From contig NZ_QPLJ01000009.1 of the NCBI RefSeq assembly GCF_003340555.1, forward strand, positions 62,001 to 126,000: a DNA stretch of 64,000 bases, given 5' to 3'. Source of the DNA: Jannaschia formosa (GTDB lineage: Bacteria; Pseudomonadota; Alphaproteobacteria; Rhodobacterales; Rhodobacteraceae). Shown piece by piece: positions 46,628 to 55,864 of this stretch (its first letter is position 1; every line of letters begins with the position of its first letter). Made by a program: the position numbers and the translations under genes. The notes under the pieces are model-generated. The model made no database searches, was not told where the DNA came from, and saw only the letters and a program-made list of their open reading frames with translations.

Positions 46628-48169
46628 ATGCAACGCCCCCTCGCCGACCCCAGCGCGCCCGGCCGCGCCGCAGCCGCGGCATCGCCGAGGCGCGCCGGTC
46701 TCCGCGACATCTCTCCGGCGATCTGGATCGCGGGCGCGACCTGGCTGGCCCTCGTCGCCTGGGGCTTCGCCCTCCGCATGCCGACGCCGTTTCATGGCTA
46801 CGAGATCTACGACTTCTACTACGCCGCGATCCTCGACGGCCGGCTCGACCTGCCGCCGCGGACATTGCGCTTCGAGGGGCATTACGCGGCCGACGGCACC
46901 GGCTATCTCTACCACGGCGCGGTGCCCTTGCTGACGCGCTTCGCCTTCGGTTGGGCCTGGCCGTTCGAGCGCCTCTCGATGTCGGGCCCGTCGATATGGC
47001 TCTGGGCGGTGGTGGGCACGGCGGGCTACCAGGGCGCGCTTGTCGGCCTCGCCCGCCGCGCAGGGGTCTGGGCGACGCGGAGGAGGGCGGTCCTGGCGGT
47101 CTGCGCCGGGCTCTGGCTGGCCGGGCCCGGCGTGATCCTGGTCGCGAACCAGTCCTTCTATCACGAGCCGATCGCCTTCGCCTTCGCGGCGACCGGCCTC
47201 TTCGTCGCGGCATGGGTCGGGGTGGCGCAGGGGCGGCTGGCCCCGGGGGTCGGCGTGGCGATCCTGGCCGGCCTGGCGGCGACGGTGGTCCATGCCCGCC
47301 CGAACCTCGCCATCGGTCTCTATGCGGCGGTCGGGCTGGCCGTACTCTGGGGTGTCTGGCGGCACCGCGCCGGCTTCCTGGCCCCGGCGGCGCTGGCGGG
47401 CCTGCTGCTCGGGGCCGGGGGGCTGGGGTTCCTTGCGCTGAACGAGGCGCGGTTCGGCTCGGCCACGCAGTTCGACGGCAGCTTCACGGAATCCGGCCGG
47501 ATCTACGGCGCCGTGTTCTGGGGACACGAGCAGGCCGACTCGGAGCGCGCTCGCGCCGCCGAGGAGCACGGCCGCTTCAACCTGCGGCGGGTGCTGCCCA
47601 ACCTGATGCTCTACGCCGTCGACCTGCCACCCCAGGCCGGGGCGGCGTCGGAGGCGCTGCGCGAGACCCATCGCGGCCTCACCGAGCCGGTGGTGGGACA
47701 GGTCCGGATCGAACGGCCGCGGGTCGGCATGGTCTTCCTCTGGCCGCTCTGGATCCTGCTGGCCGGGGCCGGGCTGATGGCGCTGCGCCGCGATCCGGCA
47801 ATGGCGGCCCTGGTCGTCGGCCTCGCCCTCTCGGCCGGCCTGATGCTGTCCTACATGACGGTGACGATGCGCTACCGCGTCGACCTCTGGCCGCTGATCG
47901 GCGTGCTGGCGATCCTCGGGACCGTCCGGCTGCTGCGCGATCCGCCCGGCCTCGGGACGCGCTGGGCGGTGCCGGTGCTTCTGGCCGCGGGGCTGCTGGG
48001 AAGCCTCGGGGCGGGCTGGCGCTATTCGTGGCAGTTCCAGGATTCCGCCGACAGCGCGTTCTTCGCACCCTGGTCCTACGAGACCTGCGCGGAGATCGTC
48101 CGGACGGCGGGCTTCCCCGAGGCGGAGCTTCCGCGCCTCTGCCGTGAGCCGTCGATGGGCGGGGCATGA
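46628..48169 (+). CDS. Polytopic membrane protein, GT-C glycosyltransferase-like
   Basis: The 513-residue protein has about ten or more membrane segments and a few conserved-looking loops (MPTPFHGYEIYDFYYAAIL, FEGHYAADGTGYLYHGAVP, YMTVTMRYRVDLWPLIG). The layout, with an early acidic loop, resembles polyprenyl-phosphate-dependent GT-C transferases, but I cannot name a family. ATG 46628 is chosen; the open frame back to 46472 is arginine-rich and probably not translated. It overlaps the GT4 gene by 4 bp and leads a four-gene unit with the look of a glycan or glycolipid pathway. Confidence 0.8.
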   Translation: MQRPLADPSAPGRAAAAASPRRAGLRDISPAIWIAGATWLALVAWGFALRMPTPFHGYEIYDFYYAAILDGRLDLPPRTLRFEGHYAADGTGYLYHGAVPLLTRFAFGWAWPFERLSMSGPSIWLWAVVGTAGYQGALVGLARRAGVWATRRRAVLAVCAGLWLAGPGVILVANQSFYHEPIAFAFAATGLFVAAWVGVAQGRLAPGVGVAILAGLAATVVHARPNLAIGLYAAVGLAVLWGVWRHRAGFLAPAALAGLLLGAGGLGFLALNEARFGSATQFDGSFTESGRIYGAVFWGHEQADSERARAAEEHGRFNLRRVLPNLMLYAVDLPPQAGAASEALRETHRGLTEPVVGQVRIERPRVGMVFLWPLWILLAGAGLMALRRDPAMAALVVGLALSAGLMLSYMTVTMRYRVDLWPLIGVLAILGTVRLLRDPPGLGTRWAVPVLLAAGLLGSLGAGWRYSWQFQDSADSAFFAPWSYETCAEIVRTAGFPEAELPRLCREPSMGGA

Positions 48170-49308
48170 CCGGGGCGGAGCCCCGGCTCCGGATCGTCCT
48201 GTGGGGCACCTACGACCTCGACAAGCCGCGGACGCGGATCCTGCGTGACGGGCTGCGGGCGAACGGCGCCGAGCTCACCGAGATCCATGGCGACGTCTGG
48301 GCCGGCCATGCCGACAAGAGCCAGGCCGGCCGCGCCGCGCTGCTGGCGGTGGGGCTGCGGACGCTGCTGCTCTATCCGGTGCTGATCGCCCGCTATCTCG
48401 CCGCGCCGCGTCACGACGTCGTGCTGGTGCCCTATCCGGGCCAGGTCGACGTGCTGGTGCTCTGGCCCTTCGTGCGGCTGCGGCGGCGGCGCGTCGCGCT
48501 CGACATGTTCCTGTCGCTGACCGATACGGTGGTCCACGACCGCCGTCTGGCGCGGCCCGGGTCGATGGTGGCGCGGGCGCTGCAGGCGCTGGAATGGCTG
48601 GCCTGCCGGGCCGCGGACCGGGTGGTGATGGACACGCGCGCCCATGCCGCCTACGTGGCCGAGCTGTTCCGCCTGCCGCCCGGGCGGGTCGCTGCGGTGC
48701 CGGTCGGCGCCGAGACCGACGCCTTCCCGCGCCTGCCCCCGCCCCTGCCCCATGACGGCCCGGTCCGCATCCTGTTCTACGGCCAGCTGATCCCGCTGCA
48801 CGGGGTCGGCACGATACTCGAAGCCGCGCTGTCGCCGCGCGGCCGGACCCATCGCTGGCACCTCGTCGGCACCGGCCAGATGCGCGGCGCGCTGGAGGCG
48901 GCGCTGGCGGGCGGCGGCGCCCCGCATGTCGTCTGGGACGAGTGGGTCCCCTACGCCGAGCTGGTCCGCGCGATCGAGGCCGCGGATCTCTGCCTCGGCA
49001 TCTTCGGCAGCTCGCGCAAGGCGGCCTCGGTCGTGCCGAACAAGGTCTACCAGGCGCTCAACGCCGGGCGGTCCGTGATCACCCGCGCCTCGCCCGCCAT
49101 CGCCGAGACCTTCGCCCCGTCGCCGGCCCTGGCGCTGGTCCCGCCCGAGGATGCCGAGGCGCTGCTCGACGCCATTGAGGCGCTGGCCGATGCGGGATTC
49201 CCGCAGATGCCGGACGCCGCGCTGGCGATCGCCCGGCCCGAGCAGATAGGCGACAGGCTGCTGCGAGAGGTGCTGCGCCCGCTCGCGACCGGACAGGAGG
49301 CCGCATGA
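48166..49308 (+). CDS. GT4-type glycosyltransferase
   Basis: The 380-residue protein has a GT-B-like fold. The C-terminal donor-binding half shows VRILFYGQLIPLHGVGTILEA, HLVGTGQMRGALEAAL and the family-typical LCLGIFGSSRKAASVVPNKVYQ ending in an E/N-rich donor pocket. The sugar donor and acceptor are unknown. It overlaps the membrane protein upstream and the methyltransferase downstream by 4 bp each. Confidence 0.87.
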   Translation: MTGAEPRLRIVLWGTYDLDKPRTRILRDGLRANGAELTEIHGDVWAGHADKSQAGRAALLAVGLRTLLLYPVLIARYLAAPRHDVVLVPYPGQVDVLVLWPFVRLRRRRVALDMFLSLTDTVVHDRRLARPGSMVARALQALEWLACRAADRVVMDTRAHAAYVAELFRLPPGRVAAVPVGAETDAFPRLPPPLPHDGPVRILFYGQLIPLHGVGTILEAALSPRGRTHRWHLVGTGQMRGALEAALAGGGAPHVVWDEWVPYAELVRAIEAADLCLGIFGSSRKAASVVPNKVYQALNAGRSVITRASPAIAETFAPSPALALVPPEDAEALLDAIEALADAGFPQMPDAALAIARPEQIGDRLLREVLRPLATGQEAA

Positions 49309-50129
49309 CGGACGCCGCCCCGACGCCTATTCCCCGCGTGGTCCTCCATCCCGACTACGGCCCGGCCTGCCCCGAGGCCCGCTGGGTGCCCGCGCCGCGC
49401 TACCTGCTCCGGCGGAGCGTGATCCTCGACGTGCTGGGCGACCTGCCGCCGGGACGCTACCTGGAGATGGGCTGCGGCCCCGGAGGGCTCCTGCACGACC
49501 TGACCCGGATGGGGTTCGAGACGGTGGGGGTCGACCGCTCGGCCTCGGCGCGCCGCATCGGCGGCCATTTGCTGGCGGACATCCCCGGCCTGCACGTCCT
49601 GGAGAGCGCGGAAGACCTCCCGGAAGCGTCCTTCGACTATCTCGCCGCCTTCGAGGTTCTCGAGCATATCGAGGACGACGCCGCCGCGCTGGCCGACTGG
49701 ACCCGCTACCTCCGGCCCGGAGGCCATGTCCTGATCTCGGTCCCCGCGCATCCGGAACGCTGGAACCCGGCCGATGTCTGGGCCGGACACTGCCGCCGCT
49801 ACCGGCGCGGGGACCTGGCCGCGCTGATCGCGGGCGCGGGCATCAAGCTCGACCGCATCCTGTGCTACGGCTTTCCGCTTGCCAACGTCATGGAACTGCT
49901 GAGCGCCCCGATCTACGCCGTCCAGACCCGCCGGCGCGGCGGCGCGCGGATGCAGCAGGAGGCCCGCACCGACGAGAGCGGGTCCGACCGGTCGCTGCTC
50001 ACCCGGCTCTGGCCGATCTACAGCTCGGCGCCCGCGCGCCGCGTCATGCGCGGCCTCTGGCGGATCCAGCGCCGCCATCTGACGACCGAGCGGGGCGTGG
50101 GCTTCCTCGCGATCGGCCGGAAGCCATGA
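49305..50129 (+). CDS. Class I SAM-dependent methyltransferase
   Basis: The 274-residue protein has the SAM-binding motif YLEMGCGPGGLLHDL and GVDRSASA, then FEVLEHIEDD and LRPGGHVLISVP, the standard class I series. In this operon it probably modifies a sugar or lipid-linked intermediate. Its start overlaps the GT4 stop, and its stop overlaps the flippase-like gene start. Confidence 0.88.
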   Translation: MTDAAPTPIPRVVLHPDYGPACPEARWVPAPRYLLRRSVILDVLGDLPPGRYLEMGCGPGGLLHDLTRMGFETVGVDRSASARRIGGHLLADIPGLHVLESAEDLPEASFDYLAAFEVLEHIEDDAAALADWTRYLRPGGHVLISVPAHPERWNPADVWAGHCRRYRRGDLAALIAGAGIKLDRILCYGFPLANVMELLSAPIYAVQTRRRGGARMQQEARTDESGSDRSLLTRLWPIYSSAPARRVMRGLWRIQRRHLTTERGVGFLAIGRKP

Positions 50130-51088
50130 TCCGGATGCTGCGCTACCTGGGCGCGGCCGCGGCGCTCGGGCTCGTCGCCTTTGTGGTCTGGCGCGGCGCG
50201 CCCGAGCTTCCGCCTGTCGACCTGCGCGCCCCGGCGACCTGGGGCTGGCTGGGCACGGCGCTCGGGCTCTATGCCGCGTCGCAGGCCCTGGGCGCCATCG
50301 CCTGGCGCGCGGTGCTGTCGGCGCATGGCAGCACGCTGCCTGCGGGCCGCGCCGAGAGCCAGTTCCTGCTGTCGCAGATCGGCAAGTACGTCCCCGGCAA
50401 TGTCGGCCATCTCGTCGGACGCTACGCCCTGTGCCGCCAGGACGGCGTCCCGGGCGCCCGCATCGGATCGGCCCTGACGATGGAGATCGGCGTGCTGCTG
50501 GCGACCGCGGCGCTGGTCTCGGCCGAGCTCCTCCTCGCGCTGCCGGCCTTCAGGGGCGCCCTTGCGACGGGGCTCGGAGAGGCCGTCGCCGGTCCGGTGA
50601 CGGGGCTGATGCCGGTGCTGCTGATCGCGGCGCTGGCCGCGCTGCAGGTCGTCCTCTGGCGGCGCGCGGGACGGCCCAGGATCGCGCCGGGAAAGCTTGT
50701 CGCGGCGGGCGCGCTCTACGCGATCACCCTCGTCCTGATGGGGCTGTCGGTCTGGTGCCTGGCCCGGCTTTTTCCGGCTGCGGCGGGGGTCGATCTGCTG
50801 ACGGCGACGGCGGTCTTCTCGGTGGCCTGGACGGCCGGCTTCGTGATGCCGGGCGCTCCGGGCGGGATCGGCATCCGCGACGGGATCGTGGCCCTGGGGC
50901 TGGGGCTCTTCATGGGCGAGGGGGCGGCGCTGGCCGTGGCGGTGGCCCACCGGCTGGTGTCCGGAATCGGCGACGGCGTCACCTTCGCCGCGGGCCTGGG
51001 CCTTCGCGCGGTCACGCGCGCGCCGGAGGGGGGCGCCGGGGCCCGCGTCGAAGGAACCCCGCCGCAGCCCCCCGCGTTTCGGGACTAA
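50126..51088 (+). CDS. Flippase-like integral membrane protein (MprF/AglD N-terminal type)
   Basis: The 320-residue protein has about eight membrane segments. It has the signatures of the LPG_synthase_TM family (PF03706, named from memory): IGKYVPGNVGHLVGRY, VAWTAGFVMPGAPGGIGIRDG and VAHRLVSGIGDG. These proteins translocate or help synthesise lipid-linked products. With the GT-C-like, GT4 and methyltransferase genes it suggests export of a modified glycolipid. ATG 50126 overlaps the methyltransferase stop. Confidence 0.86.
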   Translation: MIRMLRYLGAAAALGLVAFVVWRGAPELPPVDLRAPATWGWLGTALGLYAASQALGAIAWRAVLSAHGSTLPAGRAESQFLLSQIGKYVPGNVGHLVGRYALCRQDGVPGARIGSALTMEIGVLLATAALVSAELLLALPAFRGALATGLGEAVAGPVTGLMPVLLIAALAALQVVLWRRAGRPRIAPGKLVAAGALYAITLVLMGLSVWCLARLFPAAAGVDLLTATAVFSVAWTAGFVMPGAPGGIGIRDGIVALGLGLFMGEGAALAVAVAHRLVSGIGDGVTFAAGLGLRAVTRAPEGGAGARVEGTPPQPPAFRD

Positions 51089-51114
51089 CCGAATGCAACG
51101 TGGAGAATGATGCC

Positions 51115-51552
51115 ATGGCAAGCGAAGTGAAAGCCCTCGAAACCCTGACCGATACCGCCATCGACAGCGCCAAGGGATACGAAACCGCGGCCGAGACGGC
51201 CAAGTCCACCCACCTCAAGACCGTTCTCAAGGAGCAGGCGGCCAAGCGCCGGCAGCTCGTCGCCGATCTCAACGCCGAGATCCAGCGGCTCGGGGGATCG
51301 CCCCGGACCAGCGGCAGCACCGCCGGCGCTGCCCACCGCGTCTGGACGGCGATCACCGACGCCTTCTCGAGCGGGGACGAGGAAGCCGCCGAGCGCGTCG
51401 AGGAAGGCGAGGACTACATCGAGAAGAAGTTCCGCAAGGCGCTGGACGAGATGACCTTCGACCCCCGCACCCGCGAGGTGCTGGTGCGCGCCCATGCGCA
51501 GATTGCGGAAGGCGAGCGACTGACGGACCGGCTCGAAGACCAGTACGACTGA
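51115..51552 (+). CDS. DUF2383-type four-helix-bundle protein
   Basis: The 145-residue, highly charged helical protein (KALETLTDTAIDSAKGYETA, LKEQAAKRRQLVADLNAEIQ, EEGEDYIEKKFRKALDEM) matches the PA2169/DUF2383 type, a ferritin-like four-helix bundle of unknown or stress-related function. It starts at ATG 51115, 26 bp after the flippase-like gene, and is followed by a strong hairpin. It uses far more Lys/Glu than its neighbours. Confidence 0.87.
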   Translation: MASEVKALETLTDTAIDSAKGYETAAETAKSTHLKTVLKEQAAKRRQLVADLNAEIQRLGGSPRTSGSTAGAAHRVWTAITDAFSSGDEEAAERVEEGEDYIEKKFRKALDEMTFDPRTREVLVRAHAQIAEGERLTDRLEDQYD

Positions 51553-51560
51553 CCCGGAGA

Positions 51561-51576
51561 GCCGGGCGCGCCCGGC
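51561..51576. repeat. Perfect 16-bp palindrome
   Basis: GCCGGGCGCGCCCGGC is its own reverse complement. It lies 8 bp after the DUF2383-type gene, just before the larger hairpin. Confidence 0.6.
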
Positions 51577-51590
51577 CTTTCCACCACAGG

Positions 51591-51617
51591 ACGCCGCCGG
51601 GCGCTGTCCGGCGGCGT
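51591..51617 (+). terminator. Strong hairpin after the DUF2383-type gene
   Basis: ACGCCGCCGG, loop GCGCTGT, CCGGCGGCGT forms a perfect 10-bp stem about 40 bp past the stop codon. It is followed only by TCG, so termination may be Rho-aided or the hairpin may stabilise the mRNA end. Confidence 0.55.
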
Positions 51618-51788
51618 TCGCGTGCGCCGGGCCTGGTCGCGGCGCCCCAGGACGTCCGCCCGGTCGGTCGGAGGGGTTAATCGAGCGTCTTCCAAGACTG
51701 ACTTTCGCGCCTGAACCGACGGCCTCCCGGATGCAAGGATGCCCGGCACAAGGCCGGGAACCGGAAGAAACATCCGTTCGGGGGATCG

Positions 51789-51968
51789 TCAGCCCGTGAA
51801 CTCGATCGTCTTGCTCGTGCTGCTGTAGCCGGTCCCGCTGGTCCTGTTGATCGCCTCGTCGGGATTGCCCCGCCGGGTCTCGCGCGAACCGCCGGGACCT
51901 TCGGAAAGTCCGAACGGCTCGTTCGCCTTCACCTGGCCATGCAGGACGGCGGTTCCGGCGTTCATCAT
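51789..51968 (-). CDS. Small ORF, 59 aa
   Basis: A 59-codon frame on the minus strand starting MMNAGTAVLHGQVKANEPF and ending GYSSTSKTIEFTG. Third codon positions are almost all G or C and the amino-acid composition is balanced, unlike arginine-rich shadows. No ribosome binding site is obvious and no family is recognised. It is isolated between convergent hairpins and the GGT gene, which runs the other way. Either a real small protein or the 3' remnant of a gene. Confidence 0.4.
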   Translation of the reverse strand: MMNAGTAVLHGQVKANEPFGLSEGPGGSRETRRGNPDEAINRTSGTGYSSTSKTIEFTG

Positions 51969-52295
51969 CCCGGCGAAAGCCCGGCGGCTCGCCGGGACTG
52001 CGCCGTGGACGTGTCCCCGCTCTGGGGCCGTATTCCTTGACTGCTGCCAAGTCGGGCCGTCCCGGGCGAAGACGCGGAGACATGCCGCGTTGCACCAAAC
52101 GAGGGCAATCCCGCTTGATGAGTGCTGCCCTGCCGGCGAGACAAGGGAGGGCTGGCCCCGACCCCGACCCGGGATCTCCTTGAACCTCCTCCGGAAGATC
52201 GGCGAGACCCATGGCACGCGGCCTTTCGGAACGGACATCCCGATCCTGCCCGTGCTACCGGTCGGCGACACGCCGGCCGACAGGGAAGGGGCCCC
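51969..52295. other. 327-bp gap upstream of gamma-glutamyltransferase
   Basis: No gene is supported. The GGT promoter is presumably here; I see no clear -35/-10 pair, repeat or hairpin. Confidence 0.45.
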
Positions 52296-54083
52296 ATGGA
52301 CTTCACGACCAGACCCGAGATCCGCGGCACCTTCGGGGTGGTCGCCTCGACCCACTGGATCGCTTCGGCCGCCGGCATGGGCATGCTGGAACGCGGCGGC
52401 AACGCCTTCGACGCCGCCGTCGCAAGCGCGCTCGTCCTGCAGGTGGTCGAGCCCCATCTCAACGGGCCTGCGGGCGACGTGCCCGTCCTCTTCCAGAAAC
52501 CGGGCGAGGCGCCGGTCGTGCTCTGCGGACAGGGACCGGCCCCCTCGGGTGCCACAATCGACCATTACCGCGCGCAGGGCCTGACGCTGATCCCCGGCTC
52601 GGGCCTTCTGGCGACCGTGATCCCGGGCGCCTTCGACGGCTGGATGACGCTGCTGCGCGACCACGGCACCGTCTCCCTGCGCGAGGCGCTGGCGCCGGCC
52701 CTGGGCTATGCGCGCGACGGCCATCCGGTGCTGCCGCGGGTGGCCGACACCATCGCCGGGCTGGCCGGCTACTTCGCCGAGGAATGGCCGAGTTCCGCCG
52801 CGGTCTGGACGCCCGGCGGAGCCGCGCCGAAACCGCATGCCCTGTTCCGCAACCCCGACCTCGCCCGAACCTGGGACCGCCTGATCGAAGCCGGGGAGGC
52901 GGCAAGGGCGGACCGGGTAGCCCAGATCGACGCCGCCCGCGCTGCGTGGCGCGAGGGCTTCGTGGCCGAGACCATCGGCGCCTGGGTCGACGAGGCGGAG
53001 GTCCACGACGTCTCCGGGTCGAAGCACCGCGCGGTCCTGACCCGCGCCGACCTCGCCGGCTGGCAGGCCAGCTACGAGGCGCCGCTGTCCTACGACTACC
53101 ACGGCTGGACGGTCCACAAGACGCAGGCCTGGGGCCAGGGTCCGGTCCTGCTGCAGGCGCTGGCGATCCTGAAGCATCACGAGCTCGGGGGGATGGATCC
53201 GCGGGGCGCGGAGTTCGTCCACACGGTGATCGAGGCCATGAAACTCGCCTATGCCGACCGCGAGGCCTATTACGGCGACCCCGACCATTCCGAGGTGCCG
53301 ATGGAGCACCTCCTGTCGGACGCCTACAACGCGGAGCGCGCCGCGCTGATCGGGCCCGAGGCCAGCCATGACCAGCGTCCGGGCCGCGTGCCGGGCTTCG
53401 AGGCGCAGGCCGAAGCCTATGTCGCCCGCGCCGCTCGCAATTTCGGCGTCGCTCCCGCCGCCCCGCAGGAGCCGACGATGGCCCACCTGAGCGAGAAGCG
53501 CGGCGACACCGTGCATCTCGACGTGATCGACCGCTGGGGCAACATGGTCACCGCGACGCCATCGGGCGGCTGGCTGCAATCCTCCCCGGTGGTCCCGGGG
53601 CTGGGCTTTCCGCTCAACACGCGGGCGCAGATGTTCTGGCTGGAGGAGGGGCTGCCGACCTCAGTCGCCCCGGGCCGCCGTCCGCGCACGACACTGACGC
53701 CCTCCCTGGCGGAACACACGGACGGCCGCCGCCTCGTCTTCGGCACGCCGGGCGGCGACCAGCAGGACCAGTGGCAGCTGATCTGGTTCCTGCGGCTGGT
53801 CCATCACGGGCTGGACCTGCAGCAGGGGATGGACCAGCCGCTGTTCCATTCGATGCATTTCCAGGGCTCGTTCTATCCGCGCGAGGCGCGGCCGGGCGAG
53901 ATGATGCTGGAACCGGCCTTCGGCATGGACGTGATCGATGCGCTGCGCGCCCGCGGCCACATCGTCCACGTGGCGGAACCGTGGTCCGTCGGGCGCCTGA
54001 CGTCGGCGATGCGCGACCCGGACGGCACCCTGCGAGCCGCCGCTACGCCGCGTCTGATGCAGGCCTATGCGGTGGGCCGTTAG
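52296..54083 (+). CDS. Gamma-glutamyltransferase family protein
   Basis: The 595-residue Ntn-hydrolase precursor has the large-subunit start THWIASAAGMGMLERGGNAFD. The self-cleavage threonine is Thr405 in EKRGDTVHLDVIDRWGNMV, and a small-subunit-like end carries the GTPGGDQQDQW stretch. These enzymes cleave gamma-glutamyl bonds or act as acylases. No signal peptide is seen, which suggests a cytoplasmic member, possibly not glutathione-specific. ATG 52296 fits the family; the open frame to 52122 is not conserved-looking. Confidence 0.9.
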   Translation: MDFTTRPEIRGTFGVVASTHWIASAAGMGMLERGGNAFDAAVASALVLQVVEPHLNGPAGDVPVLFQKPGEAPVVLCGQGPAPSGATIDHYRAQGLTLIPGSGLLATVIPGAFDGWMTLLRDHGTVSLREALAPALGYARDGHPVLPRVADTIAGLAGYFAEEWPSSAAVWTPGGAAPKPHALFRNPDLARTWDRLIEAGEAARADRVAQIDAARAAWREGFVAETIGAWVDEAEVHDVSGSKHRAVLTRADLAGWQASYEAPLSYDYHGWTVHKTQAWGQGPVLLQALAILKHHELGGMDPRGAEFVHTVIEAMKLAYADREAYYGDPDHSEVPMEHLLSDAYNAERAALIGPEASHDQRPGRVPGFEAQAEAYVARAARNFGVAPAAPQEPTMAHLSEKRGDTVHLDVIDRWGNMVTATPSGGWLQSSPVVPGLGFPLNTRAQMFWLEEGLPTSVAPGRRPRTTLTPSLAEHTDGRRLVFGTPGGDQQDQWQLIWFLRLVHHGLDLQQGMDQPLFHSMHFQGSFYPREARPGEMMLEPAFGMDVIDALRARGHIVHVAEPWSVGRLTSAMRDPDGTLRAAATPRLMQAYAVGR

Positions 54084-54545
54084 CCCGGCGGCGCGACGCG
54101 GGCCGGCGATCGGGTTCAGGGGAGGCGGCGCCGGGCCGCCGCAAGGCTTTCTCAGAAGACTGGACGGTATGGTCGCGGGGATGGCCGGGGCCCATGTGGG
54201 TCAGGCCAGGGCCGGTTGGGCCGCAGACTCTCTGCTGATCGAGGTGATCCGCCTCCGGGACGCCTGGACGGGCCTGGCCGCCGTCGCGCGGATCGGCCCG
54301 GCATGGATGGCCTATCCGGACGCCGTGGACCTGACCGTCCGGCTCGTGGACGAAGACGGCCGCGGCCCGGTCCGGCTCCGCCAGCCGGATCCTGCCCGAC
54401 CGGTCCCGGGGGCTTGCCGATTGAGGCTTCCGCGTCGTCGGATCCCGTTCCTCTGCCCAAGAGGTGTCGAAAGGGGGCCGCCGCGCGGGGCCCCGCGGGC
54501 CAACGACCGCCCGGTCCGACCGTCGCGCGCCGACCTCGTGGCGCA
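54084..54545. other. 462-bp gap between convergent genes
   Basis: A plus-strand frame across this gap (to 54675) mixes protein-like and arginine-rich stretches and enters the GT2 gene antisense, so I do not call it. A 6-bp hairpin GCGGCG-CCGGGC-CGCCGC at 54125-54142 followed by a T-rich CTTTCTC could be the GGT terminator. Otherwise I see nothing definite; degenerate coding remnants are possible. Confidence 0.45.
54125..54142 (+). terminator. Possible terminator hairpin after gamma-glutamyltransferase gene
   Basis: GCGGCG, CCGGGC, CGCCGC forms a 6-bp stem about 40 bp after the stop, followed by AAGGCTTTCTC. Modest T content makes this a plausible but weak terminator. Confidence 0.35.
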
Positions 54546-55559
54546 TCACTCCTCCGGGCGGTCACGTGTGCGGGAGGCCAGTTCCAGTTCGCGGACGCGG
54601 GTCAGGACGCGCTCGATCAGGCGGCGGTTCGTGGCGATCGTGTCGCTGAGGAAGGCGATCACGACGGTCAGGTAGCCGGCCAGCAGGAACACGCCCCCCA
54701 GCACCAGCGACTGCACCCGTCCCGTCCCGTCGCCCATCGCGAAGTAGACGAGGAACCGCAGGATCGGGATCGCACCGATCACCATCATCACCAGCCCCAC
54801 CGCCAGGAACGCGTTGAGCGGGCGATACATCATGTAGCTGCGCAGGATCGTCACGATCTGCTTTCGCAGGAACGCCCCCATCGATCTGAAGAGCCGCGAG
54901 GGCCGCGCCACCGGATTGACCTCGACCGGGACCGAGACGACCTTCAGCCCGTGCTGGCCGGCATGGATCAGCGTCTCGGTCGTGTAGCTGAAGGTGGTCA
55001 TGACGTTGATGGTCAGCGCCGCCTCGCGCGAATAGGCGCGGAAGCCCGAGACCGCATCCGCCACCTCGACCCCCGACAGGCGCCGCACGACCGAGCTTCC
55101 GAAGCGCTGCAGGAAGCGCTTGAGCGGCGAGAACTCGCGGTTCAGGCCGGGCTTCCGGTCGCCGACGACGATATCGGCCTCGCCGCGCAGAATGGGCGCG
55201 ACCAGATCGGGGATCGAGGCGCCGCAATACTGATTGTCGCCGTCGGTGTTGACGACGATGTCGGCACCGTTGCGCAGCGCGTTGTCGATCCCGGCCTGGA
55301 AGCTGCGCGCCAGCCCCTTGTTGCCGGAGTTGACGACGACATGGGCGACGCCATGGGCCCGGGCGACATCGGCGGTCCCGTCGGAGGAGCCGTCGTCGAT
55401 GACCTGGATGTCCAGTTGCCCGATCCCGGGGATCGACCGGGGGATCCCGGCCAGGACCTGAGGCAGGGTCTCGGCCTCGTTGTAGCAGGGGATCTGGACG
55501 ATCAGCTTGAGCCCGCCGCGCGCGACCGCGACGATCTCTTCCGCGCTGCTGTCAGGCAT
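54546..55559 (-). CDS. GT2 glycosyltransferase, polyprenyl-phosphate sugar transferase type
   Basis: The 337-residue protein has a GT2 domain (QIPCYNEAETLP, residues 22-33; VIDDGSSDGT; DxD-type NTDGDNQY near 104-111). Two C-terminal membrane segments follow (about 245-270 and 283-306), as in dolichyl/undecaprenyl-phosphate sugar synthases. It would make a lipid-linked sugar donor for GT-C enzymes such as the one at 46628. ATG 55559 has GGGAG upstream; the frame is open for 18 more codons. Confidence 0.88.
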   Translation of the reverse strand: MPDSSAEEIVAVARGGLKLIVQIPCYNEAETLPQVLAGIPRSIPGIGQLDIQVIDDGSSDGTADVARAHGVAHVVVNSGNKGLARSFQAGIDNALRNGADIVVNTDGDNQYCGASIPDLVAPILRGEADIVVGDRKPGLNREFSPLKRFLQRFGSSVVRRLSGVEVADAVSGFRAYSREAALTINVMTTFSYTTETLIHAGQHGLKVVSVPVEVNPVARPSRLFRSMGAFLRKQIVTILRSYMMYRPLNAFLAVGLVMMVIGAIPILRFLVYFAMGDGTGRVQSLVLGGVFLLAGYLTVVIAFLSDTIATNRRLIERVLTRVRELELASRTRDRPEE

Positions 55560-55864
55560 TTCGCTCCCTTCGCGTCCGGCGGCCGTTCGGATGACGCGAC
55601 GGAACGCTAGCACCGGCCGTGACGCCTTCCAACCCGCAACCCCCGCCCCGGAACCGCCGCTGCGGCCCCTGCGAACTGGGGTGCCATGTGGTGAAAGGTC
55701 TCTCGCCCGGCAACCGCTCGGTCAGGCGGTGGCGGGCCTGAACGACGGGCGCGGGCCGGCCCGACCATGCGGAGGCGGAGCCCAGACAAGGCTTGACGCG
55801 CTCGGCTCGCCGGCCGCTTCGACAGCGCAGTGGCTCGGTCGCCGATGCTTCTCGGGGCGGCCGA
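55560..55864. other. 305-bp gap between GT2 and treY
   Basis: No gene is supported. Promoter signals for the GT2 gene and the end of the treY transcript must lie here, but none could be recognised by eye. Confidence 0.4.

Noticed and set aside
54067-54675. 202-codon plus-strand ORF after gamma-glutamyltransferase
   Set aside because: It overlaps the end of one gene and enters another antisense, turns arginine/proline-rich, and shows no motif.
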